A stretch of 64,000 bases of DNA from Anthracocystis setariae (GCA_928724745.1 CAKMXJ010000012.1:248001-312000), one strand, 5' to 3'. Positions 39,301-50,736 are shown, numbered from the stretch's first letter. Notes: generated by a model from the sequence alone, not told the origin. Made by a program: numbers and translations.

Positions 39301-39684
39301 CGGAGGCTGCGGCTGCGTGTAGCTAGCCGCCTGATTATAGGGACCAGGCTGAGGATGCTGTGGCTGCGCGGGCGGTCGCGATACATTGTATGGGCCTGCA
39401 CCTTGACTTGAAGCTGCAGCGGGCGGCTGAGGATAGTTCTGCTGCCATTGATGATTCCATTGAGGTTGCTGGGCATCATAGGCTCCAACTCCACTCATAG
39501 GAGTCGCAGGCTGGCGAACAGGTGCGGCCGCACCGTATCCATAATTGGCATAGGCCGGTGGTGGTGGGCCCGACGAAGGCAAAGGAGGCGCTGGACCAGC
39601 AGGTGGTGGAGGCTGGCCGTAGCCTGGCTGCTGTGGCCCCTGAGCCTGCGGCCTGGGTCCCGTGTACGGATAGCTACGCTTCAT
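36391..39684 (-). CDS. Large low-complexity protein of unknown function with conserved-looking C-terminal region
   Basis: 1097 residues, uninterrupted. Residues 1-250 are Pro/Gln/Gly/Tyr-rich (PYTGPRPQAQGPQQPGYG and similar), resembling prion-like or RNA-binding-protein tails. Residues 250-450 are Gly/Asn/Arg/Ser-rich. About 540-620 is an acidic run of Asp/Ala/Glu repeats (DADGDIDTDGDVDVDAD). From about residue 768 to the end (NRIFLSYASNRKRLAI, EGWIEIRLSPC, YPGLVLLGMVEFCL) the sequence looks folded. The last residues are basic (RRGPTAKRKR), a possible nuclear signal. I do not recognise the family. It is head-to-head with SCC2 across 880 bp. Confidence 0.82.
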   Translation of the reverse strand: MKRSYPYTGPRPQAQGPQQPGYGQPPPPAGPAPPLPSSGPPPPAYANYGYGAAAPVRQPATPMSGVGAYDAQQPQWNHQWQQNYPQPPAAASSQGAGPYNVSRPPAQPQHPQPGPYNQAASYTQPQPPMQYPYQGPVSSMQTPSPSQSQSPFAPNSHSHSHGYTPPAPQQHGAQNNAQNWPGAYVNGGGASGPPNKKARYQASSGPTSAPVSSFVPPGVPGANMVGGGLGPYPGPNPSNVPTQPPYTWQGPHAAPAPPVNQQQGPLGRVSSGSGVHANAQARGPSSHRQQGGKGGRGASGTMAGQGTNRNGPNNRGSMPQKSAAQRAGLPANPNVAANAARPQNGSARAWGSQGREAGSVQSGAQAGRRGSAASSVQSDKNGKRTDKNPSASMNKPGFSSQNMIPLSAPRGPSGARNKAPKEGAKQGGAATAPADVEEPGASKSVGLKRAHTDFRIIGLEIKELGWSWSVSPAMVKNEDEQKEGVDQVKEEATEVGGLGLKEEEGAAEPVAESAAGVDASGALETGDKEQKTMGAEDAADEMQRVEREGDAEHDEDVDEAQIEAEHADQEDEDLDADADGDIDTDGDVDVDADAEADVEAEADANAETGEDVVASQADNDTTASSTQQHPSASEAPQGAKADAGKVKHSVHPGESTKLRFCFAAMPNVGPEGAPTGPRAENVEQAATTTEPSNESHVQVKDEHEEEDGKVDPQEADVMDADPEVKVEEACAADAEPLQESISKPDEGQDATTTAASKVESKGVAKGPPQLSLNRIFLSYASNRKRLAIDAHAVSSVRIHRSEGWIEIRLSPCSSAVGGRRKGDEYFIYPGVLLEQRDKGKGQESFAALTRSQVHALWEPQQKGGSGGEREEVAPLHKVDGEVVMRVQLDTSSRLPEPKWVRNNALAELLREFDAGEHVWSGKVEVCDPDPARSMATVLGEWVKESSVGVERERRTFVADLLGNTKREGEGEADALRRTTLGLVEVICRLVRGERVTPGTPLLASTLERAWLTSSATYPGLVLLGMVEFCLTQPNIDLETLNHHVDTLCIEIPKPTLIKAIDLTFRDTLVDNPPSASPTRKQHQTNNNRRGPTAKRKR

Positions 39685-40566
39685 TGACGGGCGCTAAACC
39701 TGGTCGCAATCGGCGCCTGCCGTGCGAAGACAGAAGCACGATTGCAACTGGGTAACCACCGGAAGGCGAACGGACGAGGCAAGAGGTACAATACCTTGGA
39801 TGTAGCAAACCACACCAACAGTGGCAGAAACAGTGGATGTATACGTTGTGGTAGAGAGGAAAAGAGCTCGCGCTTTTGAACTGATTGAAGGTCCGTGAGC
39901 CGGACTGGGATTTTCAAAGAGTGACGGCTGCGCCGTCTCAAAGTCGGCCGGCTCGGGCTGAGGCGGGAAGCGCGCTCGACACGCCCGACGTTCATCGCGG
40001 AATTCGGACAAGCCGCAAAGTGTTGTGTTTGTGCTCTCGCGGCATGCAGAAAATGCAGTTGCAGCGCCAGTCTCTGCCAAATAATGGCACGCGAGAAAGC
40101 GCATCATCATCACATCGTTCATTTCGAGCGGCTCGAACTTGAGAATTGATTGATTGATTGATTGAACCCTGACGAGGCCCAAGTCGAAGCGAGCCAGTCG
40201 AGTCTCATTTTGGCTCGTCTCTGGTCCGGCATCATCTCGGAACATCGTGTCTATCCGTGCCTAGACGGACGCACCGCTTCGGACGTACCGCTACGCTACA
40301 CTTCAAGCGGTGCAAAGCCACCTGCTGCATGCAAACAGCAGAGGACAAATGCACACAAACTCTCATCGCTAAACGTCAAGACTCCGCAAGCAGACCGATG
40401 CGATCGAGGGACATCATACAACTTTCACATCACTTCTCAAGGTAGCTGCTCTTATGGCTGGTCCGACCAATTCCGTTTGCCTTCCGTTTGCCTCTCATAA
40501 CCGCACGCCCTGGCACAGCCGTCCACAGATCCGCGCTTCCTCGAGAGGTTGTCTTGAAAGGCAGCC
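39685..40566. promoter_or_regulatory. Divergent region between unknown gene and SCC2
   Basis: 882 bp without a supported gene. It contains a (TTGA)n run near 40146-40163 and otherwise ordinary sequence; presumably both promoters. Confidence 0.55.
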
Positions 40567-43500
40567 ATGGATGGCCAAGGCGGCTGGTATGCCGAGCAAC
40601 ATGGACCATATGCACCGAATCCCACGCATCCTCAGCAGCATCAGCAGCCGTATCAACAGCTATATCAAGGCCAACACCAGCTGAGGCCAGATCAGCAGTA
40701 TCAGCAGCATCCTGCAAGTAACTTTCACGGTGGCCACGCACAGGGGCTGGCGCAATCTTCGTACAGTGGAACGTCCAATGCACCTCAGTCGCAGCGCTAT
40801 GCTTCTTCCAATACCGGCGCATCTCCTTATTTGGCAGCGGGAGCTGCGATACTGGGAGGCAGCTACAGCCAGTCGCAACAGATGCAGCAGCCATCGCCCG
40901 CCCGCCTCGACACGAGTGTGCCACCCAGACGGGAGGGCATCCATCCCGGCACGCCCCAGATGCATCACAACGGCCAACATGTCCAAGGATCGCCGTATCT
41001 GCAGCAGCAACAGCTTCGCGGTAGCGATCAGGTGGCAGTTCCGACGTCCTTTTCCGGGATGGGATCTGCGCACCCCCTGAATCAAGCATGGCAGTACACC
41101 CATGCTGACTCGGATCCATCTCGTTTGCAAGCAGGCCTGTCACAGCAACAGCAACTTGCCTACAGTGAAGCATTTGGCTTGCCAGCGAATCACGCGACAC
41201 CAAAACACCACTTGCAACCACACCACACCAGCAGCCAATATGCAGCCGAGTCGCCGTATGCGCCCTCTTCTGACACGCGTGAGCGCCTGGCCATGTCACA
41301 GTCGCCCATGTCGGATGCGTTTAAGAGTGGACCGCCACCCCAAGGTAGAACCTTTAACCTTATGGCAGGGCTCGAGACGCCGACGCCGAGGCCTGCTCCA
41401 GCATTGCGGCGCGTCTCGGCTCAGGACACCGTCGAACCCCTGGCGCAGCCCAACTTTCACCACCCACATCGCGATGCTCAGGGCTTCGCTGAGAATGCAG
41501 CTTCCAGCATACAAAGCAGCCACGCGTCTTTCGCAAGTCCTTGGCATGCCAATGCGGATCTCAGCGCACAGCAGCACCAGTACTGGACGGCAGAGCCGAA
41601 TCCTTCGCGGTCGCAGGGACATGCACAGGTTGGCAATCGAAATGCAAGCTTCAGCGCTTTGGATGCTTCCAAACCTTATTCTGGCCGTGTGCAGCCAGGC
41701 CCGATGCAGACCAACGCAATCTCACCGATGCAGCCGAACTTCATTACCAGGTAAGTCTTCTTCTGCGCACCTTTCCATTTGGCTTCGACTTCATCTTGAT
41801 GAAAAAGGGCCTGTGCTGACCTCCATTCTGTTTGCCATTGCTCCACAACTCCGATACATGAACGAAACCGTCGATCGTTGCTGCGCCGCTGCTCCACCTC
41901 CAATTTGGCCTATGACGATAGCGGCTCGCCGTATCTTGCACACAACACAAGCACGGCTCCAGTGCAAGCCGGTGTGAGGCGTGAAAGCCAGACAGCAACC
42001 TCTGCAGCTTCGGCGCATCCGACTCTCACGATGGCTCGCCCTCCTTCGTCGTCGACCGGCAGCAGTCTCGATGCCGCTTGGGGGGCTCCACCCTCGAATT
42101 CGTCGGTGCTATCGCAGGCACCCGTGTCGGGCCGATATGTAGCACAATTGCAATACATGCCACGACTGAACGAGCCAGGCTCTCCGAGTTTGTTGGTAGC
42201 CAGGAACCAGCCGCTCGGCTCACGGCAACATGTTCAGCCTCCTGCACAGTCGCTGCCGTCGACTTCTTCTTCTTCGACACTCGACTTTGCCATGTCAGCG
42301 CATCCCAACGACCACGGCAGCAAGCCAGTTCAAGCTGCTCGGAAGCCAGTTCATGCACAGTCAGCAAGACCGGACATGCCGAACGAGCCTATCCAGCCCA
42401 ACCCCGTCAAGCGCAAACCCAAGTCGACGATCGAGACGGCTGCGACTCTGCCAGATGCTTCGTCAAATCCGGCAGCATCGGCACTCGGGCCTCGCCCAGC
42501 CTTGGCTGCCCATCTTGCGGTGCGCGATGGCGCTCCACCACAGTATGCTTCGCCAAGCCAGATCTTTGCCCGACCGCCAACCACGTCGGCGGAATCCCCT
42601 TCTGACGAGCCTCAAACACCGCCACCGCCATCTTCGCACTTCCTGACGGTTCAGGAGAGTCCAGACCCGCTCAATCTGCTGTCTCCCAACCGCCACTTTT
42701 CCCTTTGGCAGCATCCGGACGTCGCTTCGCACTTGCCCCCGTCATCGGCACCGAACAGCTCCGCGCCGCATCCTCCTGCGATTCGACAGCAAGGTCCAAC
42801 GATGCCGCGAGCTCCTTCCGCATCAGCAGCTTCTTCCAGCAAGCGCAAGGATCCGACCACCGCTGATGTCAAGGTCAAGAGGAAACGTTCCAAGAAGCCA
42901 AACGACGAACGTGTCACGCCCACATTCGATCTCAAAGTGGATGAGTTGCCTACCGACCTTCCACCTATCGGTCTCAACATGTCCACGCCCAAGAAAGCCA
43001 AGAAGAAGCATCGATCTCCCGTCAAGCTCGAACACAGCGATCCATCGAGCCTGCCTAAGGTCATGGTCGAGATCCCTGTTTCGCGCCGGGATGACTGCTC
43101 AGATCGCCCTCTCGCCCCGCTTTCCACTGATGGCTATGCAAGGCATCAAGAAGGCAAGCCGAAGAAGAAGAAATCCAAGCGCTCGCGGAAATCCTTTTCT
43201 GAGCTCATCAACGAGATTGTCGAGGACAGCGATTCTGGCGCCGACGCGGAGGGCAGCGAATGGGATGACCTCGATGTTCTCGAGACGTGGGACACCTCCG
43301 TGCCCATGAAGGGCGAAGCGCCATCCGAAGGGCTCAAGAGCCCGGCTAAGATGAGCAACGGGCCAGTCAAGAGCTCGCATCGCAAGATGCCGCTCGCCAA
43401 GCTGCGCGGTCTCATCGAGGACCTCTTTGAAGCAGACGACTCGTTGCCTGACCGCGACGCGCTCCAAGACTTGCTCCCCGGTCAGAGTCTGTCTGCTACC

Positions 43501-46500
43501 GCCGATCCCTTTTTCGAGCTGATCGGTTCACCGTCGACCTCTGACGGATCATCCACCGTTCTGGTTTTGCGAGCGGCTGCGCTGCAAAGACTGCTCAAGC
43601 TTATCGTCAAGTGTTCTCGTTCACCTGCCGAGATTGCTGCCAAGACGCAGGCGGTAACCCATGCCGGCATCAGCATGATCCCGGCTGCTGATTTGACCCG
43701 TCTGCTTTCTGTTCTGGACAGGACCGCGCGCATCGGCGAGGATCTCGATGCGTTCCCGTCCCAAGCCAGAACAACCGCTTCCGAACCCTCTTCGCCCACC
43801 AAGCCCAAGAAGGGCCGCAAAGCAGGACGGACCGAGCCATCGCCATCGAAGACGCCCGAGCCCTTTGCCGGCGAACATGCCAAAGATGGCGTGCCGAACG
43901 GGGAGGCGGATACGAACGATATGGATGGAGAGCCCGGTGCCGACGACGAGGTGCTAGAAAGGCTCAACGCCACTTTTGCAATCATCGACCGTGCTGTGCT
44001 GGCTACCGAGTGCAGCCTCGGCATTCTCACCGGCGATGTGCTGCCCAAGCAGATCCTGTCGGAGGACCAGATCCGCTCTTGCTTCGAGGCTGTCAAGACT
44101 TGCCTTGACAAGATCATCTTGCCTTTCATTGAAGCCTGCTCCGGCAGCGCCGCCACCGCACCTCATCCGGCTCTTATCTCGCTTATCACTGTCTTGGCGC
44201 CGCAGAAAGCGCGCAAGAAGAAGGTAGCTATCGGTCTCGGCGAGGAATCGACCTCGAGTATCGGCATCATCTGTCGCACCACCCTTTCGGATCTCTTCAA
44301 GCATCTTTGCTCCGCGCTCTTTTTCGTCCAGCGAATGGTCCGCATGCCATCGATCGCGCTGTCAGACTCCATCGTCATCAGTGCCGTCTACCTTGCGCTG
44401 GGTCCCTTCTTTGTGCTGGAGCCCGAGTCGGCGAGTGGAAGCGCCTCGAGCGAAAACGCCCGAACGGCCGCGAGAGGTCGCTCTGCACTCTTGTCCCTAG
44501 GAGGTGCCAATTCGATGAAGACGCTTCGGTTGCCAGCACTGAACCTTTTGCGCAGCATCTTTGCCAAGTCACCCGATCAACGCCAATGGATGATCGAAGA
44601 GATTCTCACGTCGCTGACCAAGCTTACCGACATGAAGAAGAACCGCAGGCAGTACAGCCTGCGTAACGGCAAAGGCATTCATTCGATCAACGCGCTTCTG
44701 TTGCAGCTTATCCAGGCAGCATCGCACGGTGTAGCCAGCTATGCGCGTTCGACAGCCGACCGGATCTCCAAGCGCAAAGAGGACCAGCAAGGTGACGTCG
44801 ACGCGGCAGCCGAGACCCATCCGGATCATGGACTCATCCTCGAAGTGGTTATCGAAGCCTTCGATGCGACCATGGAGCCCGACTCGAACGATGCCAGAGA
44901 AGCTGAAATCGCCATCTGGCGACGTGGTCTCGAAGGCGCAAACCAGGCGGCTCGATCCATCGCCGCCTATCTGATGCAACGGATCGGCCAGACCAAGGTG
45001 GCCAAGTCGTCGCAAGAGATGAGCCACGCCTACGTCATCGAATCGCTGATTCAGGACATGCTGAGCGCTCTCTTTTTGCCCGAGTGGCCGGCAGCGGCAT
45101 TGATGCTCAGCGCGTTTTGTCGTGTGTTTGGCAGCACGCTCGAGGATTCAAAGGCCCATCCGGATGCCAAAGGCGTGGCGCTCGAACAGCTCAGTCTTGT
45201 CGCTGCGAGGTTGCGGCAGAGCCAGTTGCAATTGCAACCTAGCCGTGCCGAACAAGTCAACAGCCTCGTAGACAAGAAACAGGACGGACTTCACACCAAG
45301 GACGGCACAGCGGACTCCGTGCTCGGAAATGCGGAGCCAGCTAGCCCCCATAAGCCGAATCGGTCGGCGTGGGACTACCTTTCGATGCTACGAGCCTTGC
45401 GGGAAGGCGATCGGCGGGCGATCAAAGAGTACGTGCGAGCGTACAAGTTCATCTCGAGCTTCCTGGCCAAGTCGGCCAACGAAGACATGTCGACGGAAGG
45501 CGCTCTCGAATTCCTGCTGGTTCAGGCGGAAGGAGAACTCGCCACCGCCTGGTTCAAGGCGGACGAAGACATCGCCGCCCTGAGCAACTCGGTCGACGAC
45601 TCGGCGGTCGAGATCGCCAAGCTACAGACCTTACGGGAAGCCCTCGACGCAGCTATGCAGTCCCTCTCTGATCTTGATCCGACGCTGGCCGACGCATCGC
45701 TCACCGCCTTCGCGTCCGACGAGCAGATGCTAGACAGAGCCATCGACTACTCGGAACGCGCCTTGGTGGCTAGCAGTTCCATGATCTCGTACAATGTGCT
45801 GCGCGACCTGCTCGTCGAGGGACTCAACAATCCATTGATCGGAAATCGAACCAAAGCTCTTCGCGGCATTGATCGCATCGCCCAAGTTGATCCGGATCTG
45901 CTCGATGACCCAACCATGCGATCTGCTATCGAGGTACGCCTTCGGGATTCCAGCAACGCCGTGCGAGACAGTGCCGTGGCCCTGTTTGGCAGCTACCTCC
46001 TTCGCAAGCCGCAGCATCTCCCGGACTATTACCCTAAGCTTGCAGTCCGAGTCGCCGATACAGGCCTGTCGGTGCGCAAACGCATGGTTCGCCTCCTCAA
46101 GAGCATGCACGAGGCGACGGATGACCACCGGATTCGCATCGACTCGTGTGCTCGCATCATCCGCTGCATCAACGATGAGGACACTTTGGTTCAAGACATG
46201 GCTGTGCTGACCATCGGCGAAATGTGGCTCGACCTGGACATTGACGCTCGACGTCTCCATACGCGACGCCGAGGAAGTCCTCTCGCAGCCTCAGTCGCAC
46301 CACAAACAGGCGCAGCGAACGAGGACAGCTCCCAGCACATCGCAGCGGACGGAGTCGACGCCAATGGAGACGAGCCGGTTGACGAGGACACGCTCGAAGA
46401 GACCGAGGCGACCAAGAAGATGGCCGATACCATCGAGACCATCATGGCCGTCGCAGATGTCATCAGGGAACGCCCTTCCCCGTTGGAGGAAGTGTTCCGA

Positions 46501-48786
46501 CGTCTTTTCAAGGACAAGAGCGAGAGCGAAGCCGCCGAGCTTCATGCCAAGCTTCAGCGGCTCGGTGATTCGATGATCGATAGCCTTGTAGAATCCAGTG
46601 GTTCTTCCAGCGTGGACACGGTCAAGCGCATCCGCATCGTCCAGCTGCTTGTCTCGACGAATCCAGCGATCCTCACCATCTCGAAAGCTAAGCTCCTGCT
46701 TCCCTATCTCAAAGCAGCACAGACAGGCGAGGAGGTCCAGATCATGGACTTGCTGCTGAGGATCTTCCGCTCCTGCTTGCCGCACATGCCCAAGACCGCG
46801 CTCGCCTTCGCTCAAGCGCTCGAGAATAGCCTTCGGCCCCTTGTCAATCGACCGCCACCGAAGGCGGGTCTCCAGCTACTGCAAGAGCTCATCGCATGCT
46901 ACTGTGCGGTCATCACCACCCATACGCACAATTTCCGTCTCCTCATTCAGACCCTCAAAGCCTGCTTTGTCCGCGTTCAGGCCATGCGACATGGGGCGCT
47001 CAAAGGCAAAAAGGTCGAAGAGAACAAGGCTTGGAGCACGCTCATGTCGCTGACGGCATCGTTGTGCGAGCATGCTGACTTTGACGAGATCCGCAAGAAG
47101 CATGTCGAGATGGCGCCAGAGATCGATGCCATCAGCAAGCGGCCGCTCATCGACGCCGTGACGGAAGCGTTGCTCGACGTTCACAAGACCGGCAGCGAAG
47201 CTGTGCGTTCGGTCGCGCTGCAAAACCTTGGCTTCATCTTCCGTGCCCATCCTACGCTGATGACCCGTCCGTCGCTCACCAGCATGATGGACACGATCTT
47301 TGCATCTGGCTCGCTTCAGGACCGCGCAACGCTGCTCAAGATCATCTTGGACTTCCTCAATGCCGATTCATCGCGTCGCGACCCGGACAAGGTGGTCGTC
47401 AGTGCAGGCACGGGGCGGCGCAAGCCCGAGAATCCTGATGCTGGCAGTGTCGACATGACCGTGTTGGTGGGTAACACGGAAAGCTTTGCGGACACCGGTG
47501 TTGGCTCTGCGATGATGCAGCGCTATTCGGAGGACGTGCTGAAAGCAACGCTCGAGGTCTCGAACCCCCCTCTGCAACGCACTGCCATCGACATTCTTCG
47601 TTTCACGGTGCTGCAGGGACTGTCTCATCCGATCCAGTGTGTACCGTATCTCGTCTCGCTCGAGACGCTCGAGGATCGCAAGATTCGGAGTCGCGCCATG
47701 GAGCTGCACAGTCACGTAGCTTCCAAGCATGGCTCGTTGGTGCATGCTCGTTACCTCGATACGGCGCGATCGGCGTTCCGATTCCAACTGGAGCAGGTGC
47801 CAGCACAGACGCTGCGGGGCTATCGCATGGAATCGATGCCGATCGCAGTGCTCGATGCTTGGTACAGTCTGCTGCGAGATCGAAGAGCGCTGCGACTCGA
47901 CTTCCTCAAGCAGATTGTAAAGGCCCTGGACGTCAATACGGCGGCTTCGGATTGCAGCATGCAGGAGGTGTTGTTTGCTCGGTTCATTGCAGACAATCTG
48001 GCGACGCTGGATTACAAGACGATGGAAGAGTTGTTTGTGGTCATCGGCGAGCTTCGATCGATTCTAGCGGTGTCAGGTATGCAAGTGCTGTACATGATAC
48101 AACCCCATCTTCCGCCGCAAGACGCTCTGATGGCGCCTTCTGCTACTACGCCGCCGCCCCAAGATTGGCCGGGGACGCCTCCACCGCCCGGAGCGCCTCC
48201 GCTCGGCGGCGCAGACGTGATCAGCCCTTTCCAGCTCTCGCGGAATCCGTGGCTGTCTGGCGAGTGGCAACTTGAGCTGGCGAACGATGGCGTGCCATCG
48301 TCCAACGGCACAGTCGCTCCCATGCAGATCTTTGGCCAGCCACCCAACTCGAACCGGAGTACCGACCCTACAACGTTGGCTTCAGCGGGCCAGTCTACGG
48401 ATGCCCAGGACCAAGGCAAGGACGACGAAGCCGCCATGGCTCAGGTGGACGCCGTGACTGTGGCTCGCATGTCCATCATCTCTGGGACGGCGTTGTTGCT
48501 GCGCAACCATCTCAAGCAGTTGTACGGTCTGAGCGAAGCGCGGTGTGCCAAGTTCAATCCGAGCAAGAAGCAGAGTGCCGGTGCGGACAGGCCAGCGACG
48601 ATGCGGGCGGTGTCGGAACCGTTGCAGGCTGCGCTCGATTTGAGCGCGATGCCATTTGCACTGGACGAGATCAAGGGTGTCGACGATGCCAATACGCAGA
48701 TGAGCGCGTATGCCGCCATGGTCGAGAATGAGGGCACCATGATGGAGCCGGAAGATGCGGACGGTTTGGACGATCTAGCGCTGTGA
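40567..48786 (+). CDS. SCC2: SCC2/NIPBL cohesin loader
   Basis: Two exons, 40567-41750 and (preferred) 41922-48786, give 2682 residues. The first ~750 residues are Gln/His/Ser/Pro-rich and disordered, followed by Lys-rich patches (KKKSKRSRKSF). The rest is helical HEAT-repeat sequence. LRDLLVEGLNNPLIGNRTKALRGIDRI through VRDSAVALFGSYLL (about 1688-1758) and DEDTLVQDMAVLTIGEMW match the Nipped-B/Scc2 core. The region about 2245-2354 (VLKATLEVSNPPLQRTAIDILRF) matches the Nipped-B C-terminal domain. With Scc4 it loads cohesin on chromosomes. An alternative acceptor at 41807 would insert 38 Cys/His-rich residues unlike their surroundings; I prefer 41921. Confidence 0.93.
41751..41921 (+). other. 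SCC2 intron (171 bp preferred, 57 bp alternative)
   Basis: Donor CCAG|GTAAGT is strong. A TGCTGAC branch site ends at 41819, and the next AG is at 41920-41921, about 100 nt later. A weaker AG at 41806-41807 is also in frame. The choice rests on composition of the intervening peptide. Confidence 0.65.
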
Positions 48787-48921
48787 ATGTCAGTTTTGAG
48801 ATTGACACAAGAGAAACTCGGGGAATGTGCATGTTTTGTTTATTGACTCAAGTGAGGGTTGGGTTCATTTTGACTTGGTGGTGACAAGGTGGAGATGGCA
48901 GAGTCCATGATGGGAGGGGAT

Positions 48922-50085
48922 TTAGGCTGAAGCAGCGGGGGCGGCGGCGGCGGCTGGCTTGTTTTTCTTCTTTGTCTGACGGACGGCGGTGGAGAGGAGG
49001 GCTTTGATTTTGTCGTCGGTGACTTGTTTTGTGGGTTTGAGGACGTCTTCGTTGGCCCAGGTGGGAGCAGGGGTGATTCGGATGGCGCCCTTTGCATTGA
49101 CGGCGACGGTGAAAAAGATCTGGGCGGTGATGGCCTTTTTGTCAGAGTCTTCGAGAACGTGGAAGGGGGTGAGGAGGCCGTGCTTGGCGCATTCCTGAAC
49201 ACCGATACGCGCACGACGCACATCCTCGAGGCTCTTGAGGTTGAAGGGGAACGAGGCGGCCTTCTTCTGGATCTCGGAGAGAACCTTTCTCGAAGTCTGC
49301 AACTTGAGCAGGTAGGTGTTGTTGGTTTTGCGGTAGATGGTGGTCTTGCTGTCGTCGGAGCGCGTCTTGGCTTCGGCCGAGGTGGTGACCGAGATGTCGA
49401 CACCGTAGATCTCGTCTTCCTCGAGCTTGACCGTGTCGGGTCGCGAGCCGGGTTCGGCGTTGAGGACGATCTTCTTCTTGGCGTCGATTTCGTTCTTGGC
49501 AAACTGATTGGTCTGCATACCCTCGACAGCCTTGCACTCGAATTGCTTGATGGCGGCTTCGATCTCCTTGCTCACTTCGGTGTTGAGAACGCCGGGCTTC
49601 ATGACGCGGATGGCGACATCAGCAGCGACCAGAGCGGCCTTGATGGCATCAGCGGCGCGGCCCTCAACGGGGTTCGACTTGTCAGCGCCGACAACAAAGG
49701 TCTCGGCGCAGATGGCGGGAAGACCATCGATGTAGGCGCCGAGCTGAACCTTGACGACATCGCCCTTCTTGAGCGTGATCTGGTCCTCGTCCGTAGGGAG
49801 GGGAGCGTAGTTGCAGACGACGTTGTTGAGCGAGAGGGTGGTAGGGAAAGCGATACCCTTGGCGATGTTTTTGCCCTTGTAAACAGCGGCGGTCTCGTCC
49901 TCGAGAACCTTGTCACCAACATTGCAGAGCTCGAGAACAGTCTTGCCCTCGGCAGCGGCCGCGATGACGGCCTTGATCGCCTTGGCCGAGATCTCACCAG
50001 CCACCTTATACTTGGGGAGGATCGAGTCGTTGAAGCTCTCGACCTTGTCGGCAGGAGCCGCAGCAGCGGGCTTAGTGTTGGACAT
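48922..50085 (-). CDS. PA2G4: EBP1/PA2G4-type M24 pita-bread-fold protein
   Basis: 387 residues. The start ATG at 50085 (MSNTKPAAAA) is preferred over the longer open frame to 50184, because family proteins begin just before ILPKYKVAGEISAKA. The methionine-aminopeptidase fold is seen in KGIAFPTTLSLNNVVCNYAPLP, VVKVQLGAYIDGLPA and EIYGVDISVTT. Metal-ligand residues of active aminopeptidases are not conserved (VQLGAYIDG replaces the Asp pair), as in EBP1. The Lys/Ala-rich C-terminus (KKKNKPAAAA) fits the ribosome/RNA-binding tail. Family roles: 60S ribosome association, translation and growth control; the S. pombe homologue is Cdb4. It is tail-to-tail with SCC2, 135 bp apart. Confidence 0.93.
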   Translation of the reverse strand: MSNTKPAAAAPADKVESFNDSILPKYKVAGEISAKAIKAVIAAAAEGKTVLELCNVGDKVLEDETAAVYKGKNIAKGIAFPTTLSLNNVVCNYAPLPTDEDQITLKKGDVVKVQLGAYIDGLPAICAETFVVGADKSNPVEGRAADAIKAALVAADVAIRVMKPGVLNTEVSKEIEAAIKQFECKAVEGMQTNQFAKNEIDAKKKIVLNAEPGSRPDTVKLEEDEIYGVDISVTTSAEAKTRSDDSKTTIYRKTNNTYLLKLQTSRKVLSEIQKKAASFPFNLKSLEDVRRARIGVQECAKHGLLTPFHVLEDSDKKAITAQIFFTVAVNAKGAIRITPAPTWANEDVLKPTKQVTDDKIKALLSTAVRQTKKKNKPAAAAAPAASA

Positions 50086-50624
50086 GTTGGTGTGTATGAT
50101 GCGTATTCTCTTGAACAGAGGTGTGATATGCAAGAGGTAAAGCCAAAGCGTCGGTACCGCCGCGAATGACTTTGCGAAACCCAAAGTTACGAGGCTGGTG
50201 TAAGAAGCGGCACGATGCGCAGTACAACTACACTACTGTATTCTTCTCGCATGCTTTGTTGCTTCACAGCAAGATTTTGCCATTTCCAACCAAATTTTTT
50301 TTTTACCGTCCGATTGAGCTGCAAAGCGGAACGGCGAAATTCCACCTTCTTGCCCTTCTCCATGTCTGCTTTCCGTTGCTCGAAGCTCATCACGATGGAA
50401 TGTGGTGCATTGCGACCGACAACAAGCAACGTAGACGACGCATCCTAGTGTAGCAACGACCAACTCCCACTTTAAACAATCTTCCCTGTCAGCAATGCAT
50501 CGGTATGCGGAGCTCTAGATGCCTTGGCGAGGAAGAAGTCAGCGCGATCACTTTGGACGGACAGAGGTTGACACGCCAAACAATAAAACTTGACATATAT
50601 ACCATTTCAGGTCCCAACACCACA
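50086..50624. other. Intergenic region between EBP1 gene and tRNA
   Basis: 539 bp: upstream DNA of the EBP1 gene (including a CAGTACAACTACACTACTGTA stretch at about 50220-50240 and a short T run near 50297) and 5' flank of the tRNA. No other gene seen. Confidence 0.55.
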
Positions 50625-50735
50625 GCTTCGTTAGCGTAGTTGGATTATCGCATCCGTCTAATACACGGTGCCTCAGGTTTCTCTGAGTTATTTGCTTACA
50701 ACGGAAGGTCACTGGTTCGAGCCCAGTACGGAGCA
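50625..50735 (+). tRNA. tRNA-Ile (anticodon AAT) with 36-nt intron
   Basis: The cloverleaf folds by eye. Acceptor stem GCTTCGT (50625-50631) pairs with ACGGAGC (50728-50734) with one G-T pair. The D-arm is GCG/CGC with loop TAGTTGGATTAT (A box). Anticodon stem TCCGT (50653-50657) pairs with ACGGA (50701-50705). Loop C-T-AAT-A (50658-50663) continues after an intron (50664-50699) with A at 50700. The variable loop is AGGTC, and the T-arm is ACTGG/CCAGT with TTCGAGC (B box). The discriminator is A50735. A T8 Pol III terminator follows. The intron position, one base 3' of the anticodon, is canonical, and the intron contains ATT able to pair with the anticodon. Confidence 0.92.
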
Positions 50736-50736
50736 A

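Noticed and set aside
41809..41877. Extension of SCC2 exon 2 upstream through an open frame
   Set aside because: The peptide would be Cys/His-rich, unlike the surrounding Ser/Pro/Gln sequence, and it lies around a branch site; kept only as an alternative.
50653..50690. An intronless tRNA reading using CTAATAC as loop and the intron hairpin as T-arm
   Set aside because: The acceptor stem would have no partner; only the intron-containing fold closes all four stems.
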